This document shows, piece by piece, positions 1-12,849 of a stretch of 64,000 bases of DNA. Location of the stretch: assembly GCA_024516035.1 (NCBI GenBank), contig CM044955.1, positions 41,452,556 through 41,516,555 of the forward strand, read 5' to 3'. The stretch comes from Bactericera cockerelli. Its lineage: Eukaryota; Arthropoda; Insecta; Hemiptera; Triozidae. Position 1 is the stretch's first letter, and each line of letters opens with the position of its first letter. A program made the translations under genes and the position numbers. The notes under the pieces were generated by a model. The model was not told the DNA's origin and did no database searches. It worked only from the letters and a program-made list of their open reading frames with translations.

Positions 1-1240
1 ACTGACCTACGATGTTAAAGAGACGCTAATCAAAAAAGAGCACTTATGTTCGACAGAAATGAACTTACGGCTCACAGAGTTAATAGAGATACATTGTCTT
101 GCACTGTCAATTATAAAGACAATTATGACAACCACTAATCGTCAGACAACTGTTCATTGTTCATTTATTTATTTCTTAAACTTGTTAAAAAATACTTGGC
201 AAAAAGACACAACTATAATTAAGATTGTGTATTTTTTTTATCCAACGTCTCTTTCATCGGCATTCATTCAAAAACGGCTGGAGGTTTTACCTTTCATTCG
301 CTGGAAACTTGCAAATCAGCTGATCTTACGAAAACTGGTGTGTTCAATAAGCCAGCGTGAGCTCACAATTAAGATACATTTGAATTTGAGGTTATTGTCT
401 TAATGTTGACTTACTTGAACATTTACCTTCCATTCTAGAGTCTTTTGGTTATTGCTACAATTATCTAAAATAGTGTGAAATTCGAAAAGACAATCTCACT
501 AATTTGGATTGGTGTTTAGATATCTTGTGCCGACCCAAGAATTTTAGATTCTTTATATTATGATTTGGGTGTATAAATGAGTTGTGAAACTTGCAAGTCT
601 TGTAACTTTCTCTTTTGAAAAAAAAAAAAAAAATGTTTCCACAGTTTATGACAACTGCTGAAAGTTCTGAAATCGAGGGACAGTCCTGACATTATTTTGC
701 CTACCATCCAAACTTGATAATTCAGAATTTAAACGTCTATAGGAAACTAATCATGAACAATGTAGGTAAAGAGAAGAGAGGTCACTGAACGGGGAAAAAA
801 GATTCTCTCACAAGTTAGAAGGGTTCAAAGACCAAATTTGTTTCTACTCTACATTGTTTCAGTGAGTTCATTACTGGAGACAATAAGATGTGCAGTTATA
901 ACCACTATAGGAATCTGATGGAGGGTCGATAAACTGTGGCTATCGAATGAACACATAATTACTTTTGAGGGTCCCTGCTGGGACTGGACAAACACTTGTG
1001 AACATGGAATCTCTTATATAACTCGAAGAACTTCTGTAGACAAAACAAGTGAGTATTATACTCGTAATCTACTTAACACCATTATCATCTCCATCATTAT
1101 GATGCCCATCATCAGTATCATCCTTACAATATCTCTATTTGTAAAACTCAGATCTGTGCGTGTCTGACTGGCTGACTATATCCCTTAGGGGTTGTCTGTT
1201 TACAATACCAGAGCCCAAACGGTAACAGATACTCAAAAAA
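1..1240. other. No gene seen
   Basis: AT-rich sequence. The 114-codon frame at 59-403 has no domain and unremarkable composition; I regard it as chance. Confidence 0.5.
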
Positions 1241-1305
1241 TTCACGAGAGTTGCTCGTTTATCACGCAAAAGACCCTGAGTTCGAATCCCAGAGTCTACA
1301 AAACA
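1241..1305 (+). mobile_element. tRNA-like fragment
   Basis: GTTGCTCGTTTATCACGCAA followed by TGAGTTCGAATCCCAGAGTC, a canonical Pol III B box with pairing arms. The A-box region is poor, so probably a SINE head relic rather than a tRNA. Confidence 0.45.
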
Positions 1306-3774
1306 GATATTCGTAATTGTATTACAGTCTGTTGTTTTTAATACACACTTTTCGGCGCGCTCGTGTTGAGCCAGATATTTTGTAGGGAAGTAGTTATTAT
1401 GTCACTTCTCGCAAATCAGATGGGAGCCATACTACAGTCTGTAGCAATTGTTTTATGGCAACGACATAAACACGAGTAAAAAAGGCTATGAGACACTCAT
1501 CATTCTTATAGGTATCGCAAGAAATAAGGAAACAGAAGACTTCTCGCCAAGTAGAACCTTGATCTTGTGTCTCTTGAACTTGATCCACTCTCTGAGGACT
1601 CCCGGACAATGAAAACATTAATATTCATCGCCACTTCTCTCATGATGGCTCTATTTTGGCACCTCTCGCGCATTAAAACTTTTGATTGGTCTGATTCTAT
1701 GTGGGTTTATTCAATAAGTTTCGAATATGACATCTAGAAAGAGATTATCACGAATCTAGTTGAAGATGATCCCACGATAAATGATAAATTTAATAATTAA
1801 ATGTTCCGAAATTTAAATATTTTGTTTTTTCTTTATTTTTTATGGCATTGTAAAGGAGATCTTGGTGATGATAATATGAATATTTTTTTTCTTTATAACT
1901 TTTGCTACAGTATGATTTCATTCATATTAGGTATACTTCTCTTAATAAACAGATTCCAATGTTGTAGATATTCCATGACTTTATTGAATCACTGAACACT
2001 GTATCTCCATAATAATAAATTCATAACACCTACCTAGAAGCCTGAAATAAACTGTATTCTAGTTGCAACCAGAAGGCATGGCTTATAATTATGTATTTTT
2101 CAAAACCCTAATCTACACCCGAGTTAGTGCCGTACATCGCAGATGGACACATGAAGTAAAAACTCCTGAAATATCACACAAACAGTTTCTCTTAAGCACA
2201 AGAGAATATTTTTGCAGATTCCGAAAGGAATCTACAGAAGCCCAGGACAAAAACAGAGGTGTCTTGATCGAACGATAGTTAGATCTGCTCGAATCCTCTA
2301 TAATCAATTTATGATGATTTGACACCGACATTCATGTTGAAGAAACATAAAAATCGGCGTAGACTTTGCTACTTCTATTGATCAATATCGATTTGATATA
2401 AGACCCACATGAGCATTTTCATAACATTTTCCATCAAATATACCTGCTTGCTGCGGTGGGAAAATTTGGTGGCTCTCTTTGTTATGCTCAATTATTGCAT
2501 ATTTCTGAAACTCTGACAGTTATAATCGGTTCTTATTCATATGTACCACATGTTAGTATCTTTTTACGCTCATAATGCTGAGTTTGTGTTTATGTATAAA
2601 TTGATGCCTATACAAATATGCATGCAAGTACTGTATGTTCAAGACCGGTATTATTCTGTACGATGATTACTGGATGTATATTTTGTCTCTTACATAAGAT
2701 GTCGGAGAGTCTACCTGTCATCTCTAGATCAAGTTCAATGTCTCGGCTAGCAAGAAACTTCTCACACTTTCCCATTTTTCAGAACCATCAATGTCTATTG
2801 AAAATAATTCCTTGTTATTTTCGATAATTCCTGACGTATTGTTCGGTAAATGTGTCGCTAGATTTTAGATTTTTGGTGAACTTATCCTCAGGAAGGTTTT
2901 CAAATTGCCCAACTATAAGAATAATGCTTGCTTTCTTTTAAAAACAATGGCTCGATTATACGCTGAGTAGTTTACTATAGCGACTATAGTGCTAGTTATT
3001 TTCTTGGTAGAAAATCTTAAAAACTAACTTATTTGCAACTTTTTTATCTTATCTCAGGATTTCTGAGTTTTCTTTTATTCCCAACAGGTTCAATGGGTTC
3101 ATAATAAAGTTGTCTCCAAGAACCAATGACTATGTTCAAGATAGGTAGGCGGTTTTTAAAAGTCATATCTGTTGAAAGTTCATGTCTATCGAATAAATAA
3201 CCTCTTTACGAGTCTACGCTGAAAATACTTAAGGGGAAAATTATACAAACTAGGTAATATTGAGTGTACTTTATTAGAAGATCACCAAGATCTACATGAA
3301 AAATCTAATTTCCAAGGGCGTTAAAATACGAAAAACACTTACTCAACAGATCTTGATCGTTACAAGTGACTTTTAAATTTAACATCAGTAAACATTTGAT
3401 TTTATTCGTAAGTCGAATGGGACTAAAAATAAATAATTTTATTCCATCCTGCACTAGACTTTAATATTCCCCCATGAGTCTATTAGGTAAAAGTCTATAT
3501 TAGCACTAGAACAAGGTTCTACATTGTTTTTCTCAATTAACAAAGTGCATCTATAGCATCTAGTGAAAGAACACACATTAAATTTCTTTATTCACAAATA
3601 CCTTAATATTTAATTTGATAATATTCATCGACTTGTAAAAAAAAATATAAATATTTCTAGATTGTTGCTTCGTTTGAATCAACTGGACTAAATAAATTAG
3701 CTGCCGAATTATCTTCATTACTCAACCCAAAAACTTTGAAAAAACATGTAAATGGACCTTATTTATACTGTCCC
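1306..3774. other. No gene seen
   Basis: Unique AT-rich DNA. Short frames only, none with recognisable features. Confidence 0.5.
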
Positions 3775-3962
3775 ATTAGGACTAAAGATTCCTATTATCC
3801 CAGCCGTTGTTCTGGTAATTTTGTTAAAACATCGATGGAAAATTCTTAAAAATACGAAGAAAAATTCATGCATTGGGTAGTAATCGAACACCAGGGCCCC
3901 ACGCTACCTGTACTACCAGACTTGCGCATTTACCAGACCACAAAACCGCATTTTTATTTTAG
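3775..3962 (-). mobile_element. tRNA-like SINE (family E-like), minus strand
   Basis: CCCATTAGGACTAAAGATTC, TATTATCCCAGCCGTTG, then GTAATCGAACACCAGGGCCC (degenerate B box) and CTACCAGACTTGCGCATTTA. Diverged. Confidence 0.5.
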
Positions 3963-4399
3963 TGCTCTAGTGGATGTGCGATCTGCACTTTTTTATTAAT
4001 CTACTGTAGGTATGTTATAATATACCTATACTTATACTATACCTACCTATCTTTTATTTATATCCGCGCCTCATTTAAAAGATAATTGTACATTACAATT
4101 TACATTACTTACAAAACCTAAGAGATTTTTCTTCTACTTCGAAATCAATGTCATATTTTTTAGTGGATGTGCCAACGCACCATGCAGTTTATGTAAGTCC
4201 ATGTTTATTAGAACGTAAGTGTGCATTGGTATATCTACATATTTAGAGATCTATTTTTACAAAACAAGTATGATGTAAAGGTTCTCTATGCGTTACTATG
4301 TAACATTTTGAAGCCTTTGAAGACAATTTAATGTCAAGGTTTTGCGTGAAAATATAGAATCCTTGCTACTTTTTTTTCTTTCTGATATCTTTTAATCCG

Positions 4400-4690
4400 A
4401 TTGTGGCGATGGCACATTGAATACACCAGTTCTCATCCAATCATTGAAGTTAAGCAACGTACAGAGTGGTAAAGACATGGATTTTCAAGGGGACAGTGAT
4501 GGTTTCCAATCCATCTATGGTCAAATATGGCAATCCACGTTTTGCTGGCTATTCCAGGTCCAACTCTGATGGCTGCGTGATCTTCAGTTTGAGTAGCTGG
4601 GTTGTTTGCCCAGGGAATGGTGGGTAAAATCCCTGTCCACAAACATGTAGTTGAAAGTGACCCTCAACCCAATTAAACAAACCCAATCCA
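4400..4690 (+). mobile_element. 5S rRNA-headed SINE (family C)
   Basis: Head: TTGAATACACCAGTTCTCAT and CCAATCATTGAAGTTAAGCA, plainly 5S rRNA. Then a core with GAGTAGCTGGGTTG, GCCCAGGGAATGGTGGGTAA and the tail CATGTAGTTGAAAGTGACC. Matches 45625-45845 and the reverse copy at 38925-39166. Confidence 0.75.
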
Positions 4691-4699
4691 CAAGGAGGT

Positions 4700-5660
4700 T
4701 CGATGCCACCGCTACTCAAAGCTAATCAGATGTCAACTTTGAGGCTGCGTGCATCCCGACATGTTCATCTAGATATTAAAAGAACTGTAGTATCTCCAAC
4801 CACACTGGAATTTAAACCCAGGACATCCACCGATGTTAATGTAATATCCGTCAAACAATGGGAGCTACTTGAAGTTTATATTATTGTCCAATTCTTGCGA
4901 ATGCCAGATCATTTTTTTTTTTTTTTTTTTTTCATAAATGTGTGGGTTAAACATTTTTTCATTCATTCGTAAAATGTGGAGTTTGATATGCTCAAGAGAA
5001 GATTAGCATAAAATTTGCATTACCAATTCTCACAATGATTATTGCGGGTTCTGTGGAGATCATGAATGGCACCCAGAGAGCGTATTATTTATTTACTTCG
5101 CACAGCTTTCTTCCTAGTTTACACATGTTCTCTCTGAAGTAGGTACCTACCGTCGAAATCTTTTCATCACTAAATTATAAAATTTGTTTATTAATTTTTT
5201 TCTAATATTCTCCCCCACAACCTACAATGGAAAAACCAGACTGAATATTTCATGTCATAACGTTGATCAGAATGATTTGGGTTTGTTAGTAATTTTATAC
5301 AACTTATTTACTAAAACAGGTCAGTTACCAGAGTCCATATATGTCAAACTTTAATGCATATCTTTAAACCAGAGCTTTGATTTCTATTTTTTTGTTGCTA
5401 TTTATAATTTATCAAAATAAAAAGATGAATGGAAGTCTTTTGGAAATTCATAACATGTATTGTGCCCATGGTAAAAGGTTGCAAAGGTTACAACACTTAC
5501 CTATTAGTTATACTACTAGCTCTTGACGGACTTTCGTAATCGCAAGCTAATTTCTTGGACCTTTTAAATCTAAGAAAAACTGACAATTACATAGCCTGAC
5601 AAGGTTCTAGGGCATGTATTGTGCATTAAAAAAGGTAATATTTTTTAATGTATGTACATT
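4700..5660. other. No gene seen
   Basis: AT-rich; a run of about 20 T near 4912. The 89-codon frame at 4703 runs into the T tract and is not convincing. Confidence 0.5.
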
Positions 5661-5663
5661 TGT

Positions 5664-5800
5664 ACATTGACCGACGCAACGTCAGTAGCTTGATCGATAA
5701 GGTGGCGGATTCGTAACCTGGTGGTCGGTTGTTCGAATCCCAAGGTGAGCAAATATTTAGTAAAACGAGTTGGAGTAATAATTGTGATATCACTATTATT
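5664..5800 (+). mobile_element. SINE family A
   Basis: CAGTAGCTTGATCGATAAGG (A-box region), GTAACCTGGTGGTCGGTTG, TTCGAATCCCAAGG (B box), AAATATTTAGTAAAACGAGT, AATTGTGATATCAC. Head resembles a tRNA. Confidence 0.78.
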
Positions 5801-6825
5801 GTGAATAACACAAGTAGATCAACAAGTTATGTACGTATACATTGAAATCATTATTTTTACAATGAAATAATAGATACGTAGACACCTGAGGGTGCATGAG
5901 TAAATTTTTTCTTAAAACAGTAAATATACTCATGTAATTTTGTTATTAACAAATAAAATTGTACATGAATGTACTAAAATTCTTACCTGAGGCCAATGGA
6001 AAGGTTTGATTTATTTCATTACTGGGATAAATAATTGAAAAATGAAAACAACAACAAACTAAAATGAAATTAAAACTTTATAAATCAAAAGTAACTTTTA
6101 GTCTTGTAGCAACGGCAATATTAAAAGATTTTATTAAAAAAAAATCTGGAAAGCCCAGCTTGAAGAAAAGTCAGTGTTTCCAAGGAACAGTTCTTTCTAA
6201 GAATGACACAATTTTCACTGGTAATGTATATCAAAAACAATAGATAACACAAACGCACGATATCGGTTGAGTTAGAGGTCTAGGTCTGTTTGATATGAGG
6301 ATAGATAACTATTTATCAATTAGGCATTCCTCGCACGTCCATCACCATGACTACTTATTGGTGATCTATAAAATTAATTCGGTTCCTAGTCCTCACAACT
6401 CGATGGTTCAATATCAAATAAAATGAGCTCTTCAATTTGGTTCATTAGAGTTCTGGACAGTTTTCAGTTCGATTCTCTCTGGTGTCCATTGTTATATCTC
6501 TGGACAGAATCCTCTTCGTCTTTCTTCTTTCATTCTTCCTCCTCTCCTCTCTCCTGGTATTTTCTTTCTTCGTCAGATTCCTTGCAGCTTCATTCACTGG
6601 CTAGGATCTCAGGAATCTTTTCCTTCTTTGACATATTTGTTGTTAAGTACCTATTTGAAGGAGTATCTTAGGTATTCCCATGATGAAATGGGTTTTAGAA
6701 CATTTCAATAAAATTATTATAATCCTTTGTCAAATGTTATAACAATAATATAGCTTTACATACATTGTCTATCTTGTCTAATGATTCAAACTCTAAATTA
6801 ATACCTAATACTCGTAGTTCTGATA
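5801..6825. other. No gene seen
   Basis: AT-rich with a CT-rich patch at 6,460-6,600 that opens an 82-codon Ser/Phe-rich frame without recognisable domain. Confidence 0.5.
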
Positions 6826-7072
6826 TCTATACTTATAAAAGAGAGTTTCACTCACTGACTGACTGACTCACTGATTCATCACTGTTTCTCCGAACTGGTA
6901 AGTCCTAGGAAGCTGAAATTTGGTTGGTAGCTTTGTCTTATAGATTTTTTTTCGGGATTTTTCGAAATTCCCACTACAACACCTGCCATTGGCGAAAAGG
7001 GATTTTTTGCTTTCACCGCTATTTCTCCGCACGGCCATGCCTCGGACCGCAAAGCGGGTGACAGCCCGCTAT
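6826..7072 (+). mobile_element. Non-autonomous Helitron, end slightly decayed
   Basis: Starts A|TCTATACTTATAAAAGAGA and ends with the hairpin AGCGGG-TGACAG-CCCGCT followed by AT, one base off the canonical CTAG. No terminal inverted repeats or target duplication, as expected for Helitrons. Contains GACT repeats near 6855. Confidence 0.7.
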
Positions 7073-7294
7073 TAATGTACAAGTATAAGTAGTGCTTTAT
7101 TTAGACTGTCAGCGCAAGACAGGTAGTCCTAGTATGCCAACAGTTTAACAAAGCACCTGTTTAAATATTTGAGTATAGGTGCAATGTAGGTTGTAAATAT
7201 TTAATTTTAGGCGTTATGAATGTTTATAAAATAATAACGCTCTACCCTTCTCCAGCTTGACGACTCGACCACCGATATGTATAGTATATTAGTA

Positions 7295-8284
7295 TCCCCC
7301 AAAAAATATCACTTCGTGACATAAAAAAGTCCCGCCAAGTCGTTCCCCAAAAATATTTCAGTTCCCAAATTCATCCCTCCCTAACTTCCCAAAAAATATA
7401 TTAGTTATTTGTGACCTCCCCCAAAAAAATTATTGAAATCAATTTATGGCCCCGCCTTTTATTCATTCACCTAAGTGCAACAGTATACTTATTAATAGCC
7501 TCCCCTCTCTCTTTCTTCTAATGTCCTCTTTCTTTTGTTCCTTGTTGCATGTTGGAATGTTTCCTTTACAAACTCAGAACTTAAGTCTTATTTCCTTGCT
7601 CCTTTCACCGACTTGGGCTCTTGGCGGAGTACCACACAACTGGGAATGATAAATATATGAATCTAATAGACAGTGCTATTTTTAAAGAATTAAAAAGAGA
7701 TAATTTAACATAGTGGTTCTTATGGAGAACAGGAAATGAGAAATCTTGCCGACCGCGACCCAAGGATGCATTATCTGTATCTAAGTCGCAAAATATCTGC
7801 CACCAACGAGAATTGGACCATCAGATCAAGTCACGATTCAGGCTCATTTCCAAGGATCACTTGTTTACAAATGTCTACATTTATATATAATCTTAGAAAA
7901 GAACCAAGACATCAGTTCCTTTGGCTAAGAACGGACCTGCTGGGTGGTACTCCGCCAAGAGCCCAAGTCGGTGAAAGGAGCAAGGAAATAAGACTTAAGT
8001 TCTGAGTTTGTAAAGGAAACATTCCAACATGCAACAAGGAACAAAAGAAAGAGGACATTAGAAGAAAGAGAGAGGGGAGGCTTTTAATAAGTAAACTGTT
8101 GCACTTAGGTGAATGAATAAAAGGCGGGGCCATAAATTGATTTCAATAATTTTTTTGGGGGAGGTCACAAATAACTAATATATTTTTTGGGAAGTTAGGG
8201 AGGGATGAATTTGGGAACTGAAATATTTTTGGGGAACGACTTGGCGGGACTTTTTTATGTCACGAAGTGATATTTTTTGGGGGA
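7295..8284. mobile_element. 990-bp element with 340-bp terminal inverted repeats
   Basis: Left arm 7295-7634, right arm 7945-8284, nearly identical; termini TCCCCCAAAAAATATCAC. The 310-bp spacer is unique. The left flank is TA, the right flank TC. The frames of 60-90 codons in the arms are mirror images of each other and are not genes. Shares its end TCCCCCAAAAAA with the element at 15854. Confidence 0.88.
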
Positions 8285-8564
8285 TCTTATAACTTTTTGT
8301 AGTGGCCCTGTATAGGTGTGGGGTGAATGATACATGTTGTTTCAATATAAAACTATTTAACATATTAAATAATGACTTTAAAGGAACAAGTGTTGATAAA
8401 TGAAACAGTTTGAATATGAAGATAAAGATTTTAGTTTGATATTCATACCTAAGCACAGTATCCTTCTCCAAATTATTCTTTCACCTAAAAAGTAGATATG
8501 CCACTTTTGACTCATCTGGGAGAGTAACAATATACTAGATACTGAATATCTATACACCAACTTT

Positions 8565-9005
8565 GTTCTGAACTCTGAAAATGATCCTTTTCCCAATAAA
8601 GGGCCAAATGTCCATTTTAGGATAAAAGAACAATAAAAAAATCACACCTACCACTCACAAGAAAAAAATTTGCCATCGTTTGTGAAAATCGGTCTAGTAG
8701 TTTTGGCTGTAGAGCGGTCAACGTGAAAGAAGAATCAGAAAATGATGAAAAAAATGACGTTTTTAAAGTTTGGTTTTCTCCAACTTAACTCAAACGATTT
8801 TGATGGTTCTTTTTTCAAAGCTCGTTTTTATCGGCCCCAATCTATATTTATTTATAGTCCGAGTTCCTTCTTCACTTGTACTTTTTTTCCTACAACTACA
8901 AGAATTGTGCGAATTTTGCTCTGGCGTATAATATCACTTGGTAACGCGCGAATTACCGACTTGGAGGTTCGGAGGGCTACCGCGCTCCTAAATTATAAAA
9001 TTTTA
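8565..9005 (+). repeat. Dispersed repeat R1, copy 1
   Basis: Aligns by eye with 12850-13290: AATGATCCTTTTCCCAATAA, CACACCTACCACTCACAAGA, TTGGCTGTAGAGCGGTCAAC, GATGGTTCTTTTTTCAAAGC. No ORF or terminal structure identified. Confidence 0.7.
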
Positions 9006-9039
9006 TTATTATAATAATGATCTCGCCTTATTTATGAGA

Positions 9040-9481
9040 CAGACAAACGAAATCCAAATCGTCCAGTATGCAAGTTAAAACAGAACCCCTTAGTGAGGTT
9101 GCTTCGCTCCCTCACTGTGTTCGGTTAATAGGTAATAGTATTTCCTACATTGTGTAACGTCAATATTATTATTTTTTGGCTTTCTTTTACATGGCAGGGT
9201 TCTCCTTAAAGAAGCTCTTCCATCCAACAATAACTAGTGTTTCTTTGAACAGTCCTCAAACAGATTCAACTATAGCAATATAAATGTTCAATCGAGCATG
9301 AGGACATCGAGACCTTTTATTTAATACCCCACTCGATAAGTTTTATATAAAACATATCAACCGGCCTTTTTTATTTTTTTGGCCCTATATTGATTTTTTA
9401 CCACAGTGCGGCCCCCTTAGGTTTCACGATTTCCGAATTTCACTGATGAACTTTTATATATTTTTCAACGACTCAAGAGTG

Positions 9482-9517
<36 letters not shown>

Positions 9518-9765
9518 CGTTTTCATTTTTCACCAAGACGGCCCCCATTCGGCCTCGAGTGGTCTATACTTAAAGTATAAGTAAAATTTTAGGATTAGAA
9601 AATAAACATGTATACAAAATTTCATCAATTTTGAAGAATCCGTTCGGGAGTTATCGCAGAACAGACAAACAGACAGACAGACAAACGAAAGCCAATTCGT
9701 CCAGTACCCAAGTTAAAACAGAACCTCACTTAGTGAGTTCGTTCTCACTGTGTTCGGTTAATTAT
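9040..9765 (+). repeat. Dispersed repeat R2 (two partial copies of its end) with T24 tract
   Basis: ACAAACGAAATCCAAATCGT...CCTCACTGTGTTCGGTTAAT occurs at 9045-9130 and 9675-9762. A reverse-strand relative is at 34015-34440, including GGCCCCATTCGG/GGGCCAAATGGGG words. Possibly a decayed non-autonomous element. Confidence 0.6.
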
Positions 9766-9989
9766 GTTTAAAAGAAGGTAAGATAACAAGCGAGACCCTC
9801 CCTCAAGTCGAAGAACGATTAGAGAGATAGTCCGGGTTAATCTAAAATTAATCCCGTTTCATAAATTGGCACTGTGTCACAGATATTTACAAGGATGCTG
9901 TGTGGTGCCATTCATTTTATCCAGATGGGCCCCTCAACTGGTTCAAATAGTGGGTACACCCTGAACATATTTCCTTAATTTATGTCAGA

Positions 9990-10398
9990 TATAATAATTA
10001 GGACTTTTAAGTCCTATTATTTCAGCAGTATGCCCAAGCTGTATTATTATGTGGTAAAAATCCCAAATGGGAGGATAACTATGTATTTTTACAATTAATT
10101 TCTGTGAAAGAATACTGAGAACGAAGCTTATTGTGTTGAGTAATAAATGTATAAATATATTTTTTTTAACTGTTAATTTTTTATTATAAATGAGGTACAA
10201 CACAACCCACAACAAAAAGGTTAATAGTACCTCATAAACTCACTAAATTTAATGTAAATTATGTAAAACTAAAATATGTAAAGAGTATATTGTTTAAAAA
10301 AAAAAAAATCATTTGTCCCAGCTCGAACTCGCGGATCTCTAGCTTCTCCAGAATCACACAGTGTCGCCTTAACCACTGAGCTAACTGGCCTATTGATA
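9990..10398 (-). mobile_element. tRNA-like SINE, interrupted by AT-rich DNA
   Basis: Body GGACTTTTAAGTCCTATTAT, GTGGTAAAAATCCCAAATGG at 9999-10075; head (reverse) GCTCGAACTCGCGGATCTCT, TTAACCACTGAGCTAACTGG at 10320-10392. Same family as 63185-63378. The 230-bp AT-rich stretch between the two parts is an insertion or drift. Confidence 0.6.
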
Positions 10399-10892
10399 AA
10401 TGTGGTGTTTGCAACACATAAAAGCTTCACTTTATTTTACTTTGTATTATAAAAATTTTAGTGGCCAGTGAAAGAAATATTTACTAGAGAGAATTGGATA
10501 GGGAGGAAAAAGCCTTTCACTTCCTATGTACCTAACATTCCTAATTAGGAATAGGTATAAGGTAGTGTAGGGGCTTTTACAAAGTTTTCTATGAAACTTC
10601 TACATTTCCCACTTAGAAAGGTCCCCAAACATTTATGACATTCATGTTACACATACATATGTAACATTGGGTACTAGAGATTTTTTTTTACACTTTTGAA
10701 CCTAATATAACCAACATTTTAGAAGAAAAAAAATCTTGTCTTTTTCACTCCTTGGGCATTACAGGTTTATTATAGCGATGTATGTATGAAATTATTTGTG
10801 GTCAAGCACAAGGCCTCTTCAAAAAAATTTGTGGGTAGTGCAGCATTACTAAGAGCCTCCTTTACTTTTCAAATTCTATTACATTAATTTAT

Positions 10893-11078
10893 TTTAACTC
10901 TGGTAATCCCGTCACTGGTCGTTACTTATTCAGTAACTACTCATTTTTCCTCACGAGGTATGAGTGGACCCCAAACACCCAAGTAAAGTGCAGAAAAATT
11001 CCTGCCCAGCTGGGGATCGAATACAGGTCACCATGCGTGGTAAGCTTAGCGCGCTAACTCCCTCAGCACCGGCGACTA
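10893..11078 (-). mobile_element. tRNA-like SINE (family D)
   Basis: Reverse copy of 27865-28050: CTCACGAGGTATGAGTGGAC, CTGCCCAGCTGGGGATCGAA (B box), CACCATGCGTGGTAAGCTTA, GCGCGCTAACTCCCTCAGC. Confidence 0.78.
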
Positions 11079-11181
11079 TTTATGGGTTAGTATACCTTTA
11101 CACAATTTCACATCGGGACATGTGGATTGAAAGGTTTGTGAATGAATAGGTATATACATAATAAACTAGATTAAATATCTA

Positions 11182-12837
11182 CAGGGTGTCCCACCAAACT
11201 TGGACACCTCAAATTACTCGGCCCCTGAAAGAGTTTTTGAAAAATAAAAAATCTTAGGGTATATGGTCTAATTATGCGGTTTCAGTTCTGAAATTTTTTT
11301 TATACAGGTGGTTCAAAAGTCAGAAATTGAGGTGTCAACTTTCGATTTTTAAATAGATCGACCTGAATTTTATTTGATAATTTTACTTCTAAATGGTTCC
11401 TGAGTACTTTTTTAAACAAAAATTTTACATACAGGTGGTGTTTTTTTTTCGACCAATTTTTTTTCTAAATCTCGAATAACTCAAGTTTGTTTAATTTTTT
11501 CGATAACAAGAATAGAGAGTGTTTGTGTAATGAAAACACGCACTTTCAATTGGCATCAAATTTTTTTATACAGGGTGGTTCACAAGTGAAATAATGACTT
11601 GATTTTTTTTTAAAACTGAGTTTTTTTAATTTTTTATTTGGGATTAATAATTCTAACCTAATTTTACACATTTTTTGTTGGTCATATCGAAAAACAAAAC
11701 TAAAGTGTTGTACAGGGTGAGACATAATTTTTTTGTGACACCCTGTATATGGGCAGTCAAAGAGACGTACAATTAAATAGAAAGACTAAATATGCAAAAA
11801 AAACTTTGATTTTTAATGATATCAAAAAGTTATGGTGTTTTAACTAATATTGTCGCATGGACCACCCTGTAGCTATTCTCTTAAACTATCATGTGGGTAC
11901 TCGAGGTTGTATAAAATTCAACGAAGACTTCGAATCGTGGGGGAAAACAAGTAAAAAACACGAATTTTGAAGCCATTTTCAATTTGGTGTACACACTGAA
12001 TGATTTTAAAACTAGAATTAAAAAGTAGGTAGGTGTAGACACAAAATTGAAAATGGCTTTTTGAATTCATTTTTTTCTTTCAGATTTGGACTCCTCGTTG
12101 AATTTTAGACAATTTCGACTACCCATATGATGTTTTAAGAAAATATCTACAGGGTGGTCCATGTGACAATATTAGTTAAAACACCATAACTTTTTTATAT
12201 AATTGAAAATCGAAGTTTTTCTTGCATATTTAGTCTTTCTATTCAATTTTACGTCTCTTTGACTGCCCATATACAGGGTGTCACAAAAAAATTATGTCTC
12301 ACCCTGTACAACACTTTAGTTTTGTTTTTCGATATGACTAACAAAAAATGTGTAAAATTAGGTTAGAATTATTAATCCCAAATAAAAAATTAAAAAAATT
12401 CAGTTTTAAAAAAAATCAAGTCATTATTTCACTTGTGAACCACCCTGTATAAAAAAAATTTGATGCCAATTGAAAGTGCGTGTTTTCATTACACAAACAC
12501 TCTCTATTCTTGTTATCGAAAAAATTAAACAAACTTGAGTTATTCGAGATTTAGAAAAAAAATTGGTCGAAAAAAAACCACCCTGTATGTAAAATTTTTG
12601 TTTAAAAAAGTACCTAAAAACCATTTAGAAGTAAAATTATCAAATAAAATTCAGTTCGATTCATTTAAAAATCGAAAGTTGACACCTCAATTTCTGACTT
12701 TTGAACCACCCTGTATAAAAAAAAATTTCAGAACTGAAACCGCATAATTAGACCATGTACCCTAGGATTTTTTATTTTTCAAAAACTCTTTCAGGGGCCG
12801 AGTAATTTGAGGTGTCCAAGTTTGGTGGGACACCCTG
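11182..12837. mobile_element. 1.66-kb fold-back element with TA duplication and mirrored CAGGGTG arrays
   Basis: TA on both sides (11180-11181, 12838-12839); ends CAGGGTGTCCCACCAAACTT. Arms of about 800 bases pair around a short centre near 12,010. Each arm carries six or seven internal copies of (TA)CAGGGTGG-like words, spaced about 120-140 bases apart (left arm near 11305, 11431, 11571, 11713, 11741 inverted and 11865 inverted), mirrored in the right arm. TA duplication fits the Tc1/mariner group. No transposase. Confidence 0.88.
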
Positions 12838-12849
12838 TATACTCCAATG

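Noticed and set aside
5664..5760. Functional tRNA genes at A/B-box sites across the window
   Set aside because: Boxes are present but acceptor and anticodon stems do not pair convincingly, and the same 3' tails recur, so they are SINEs.
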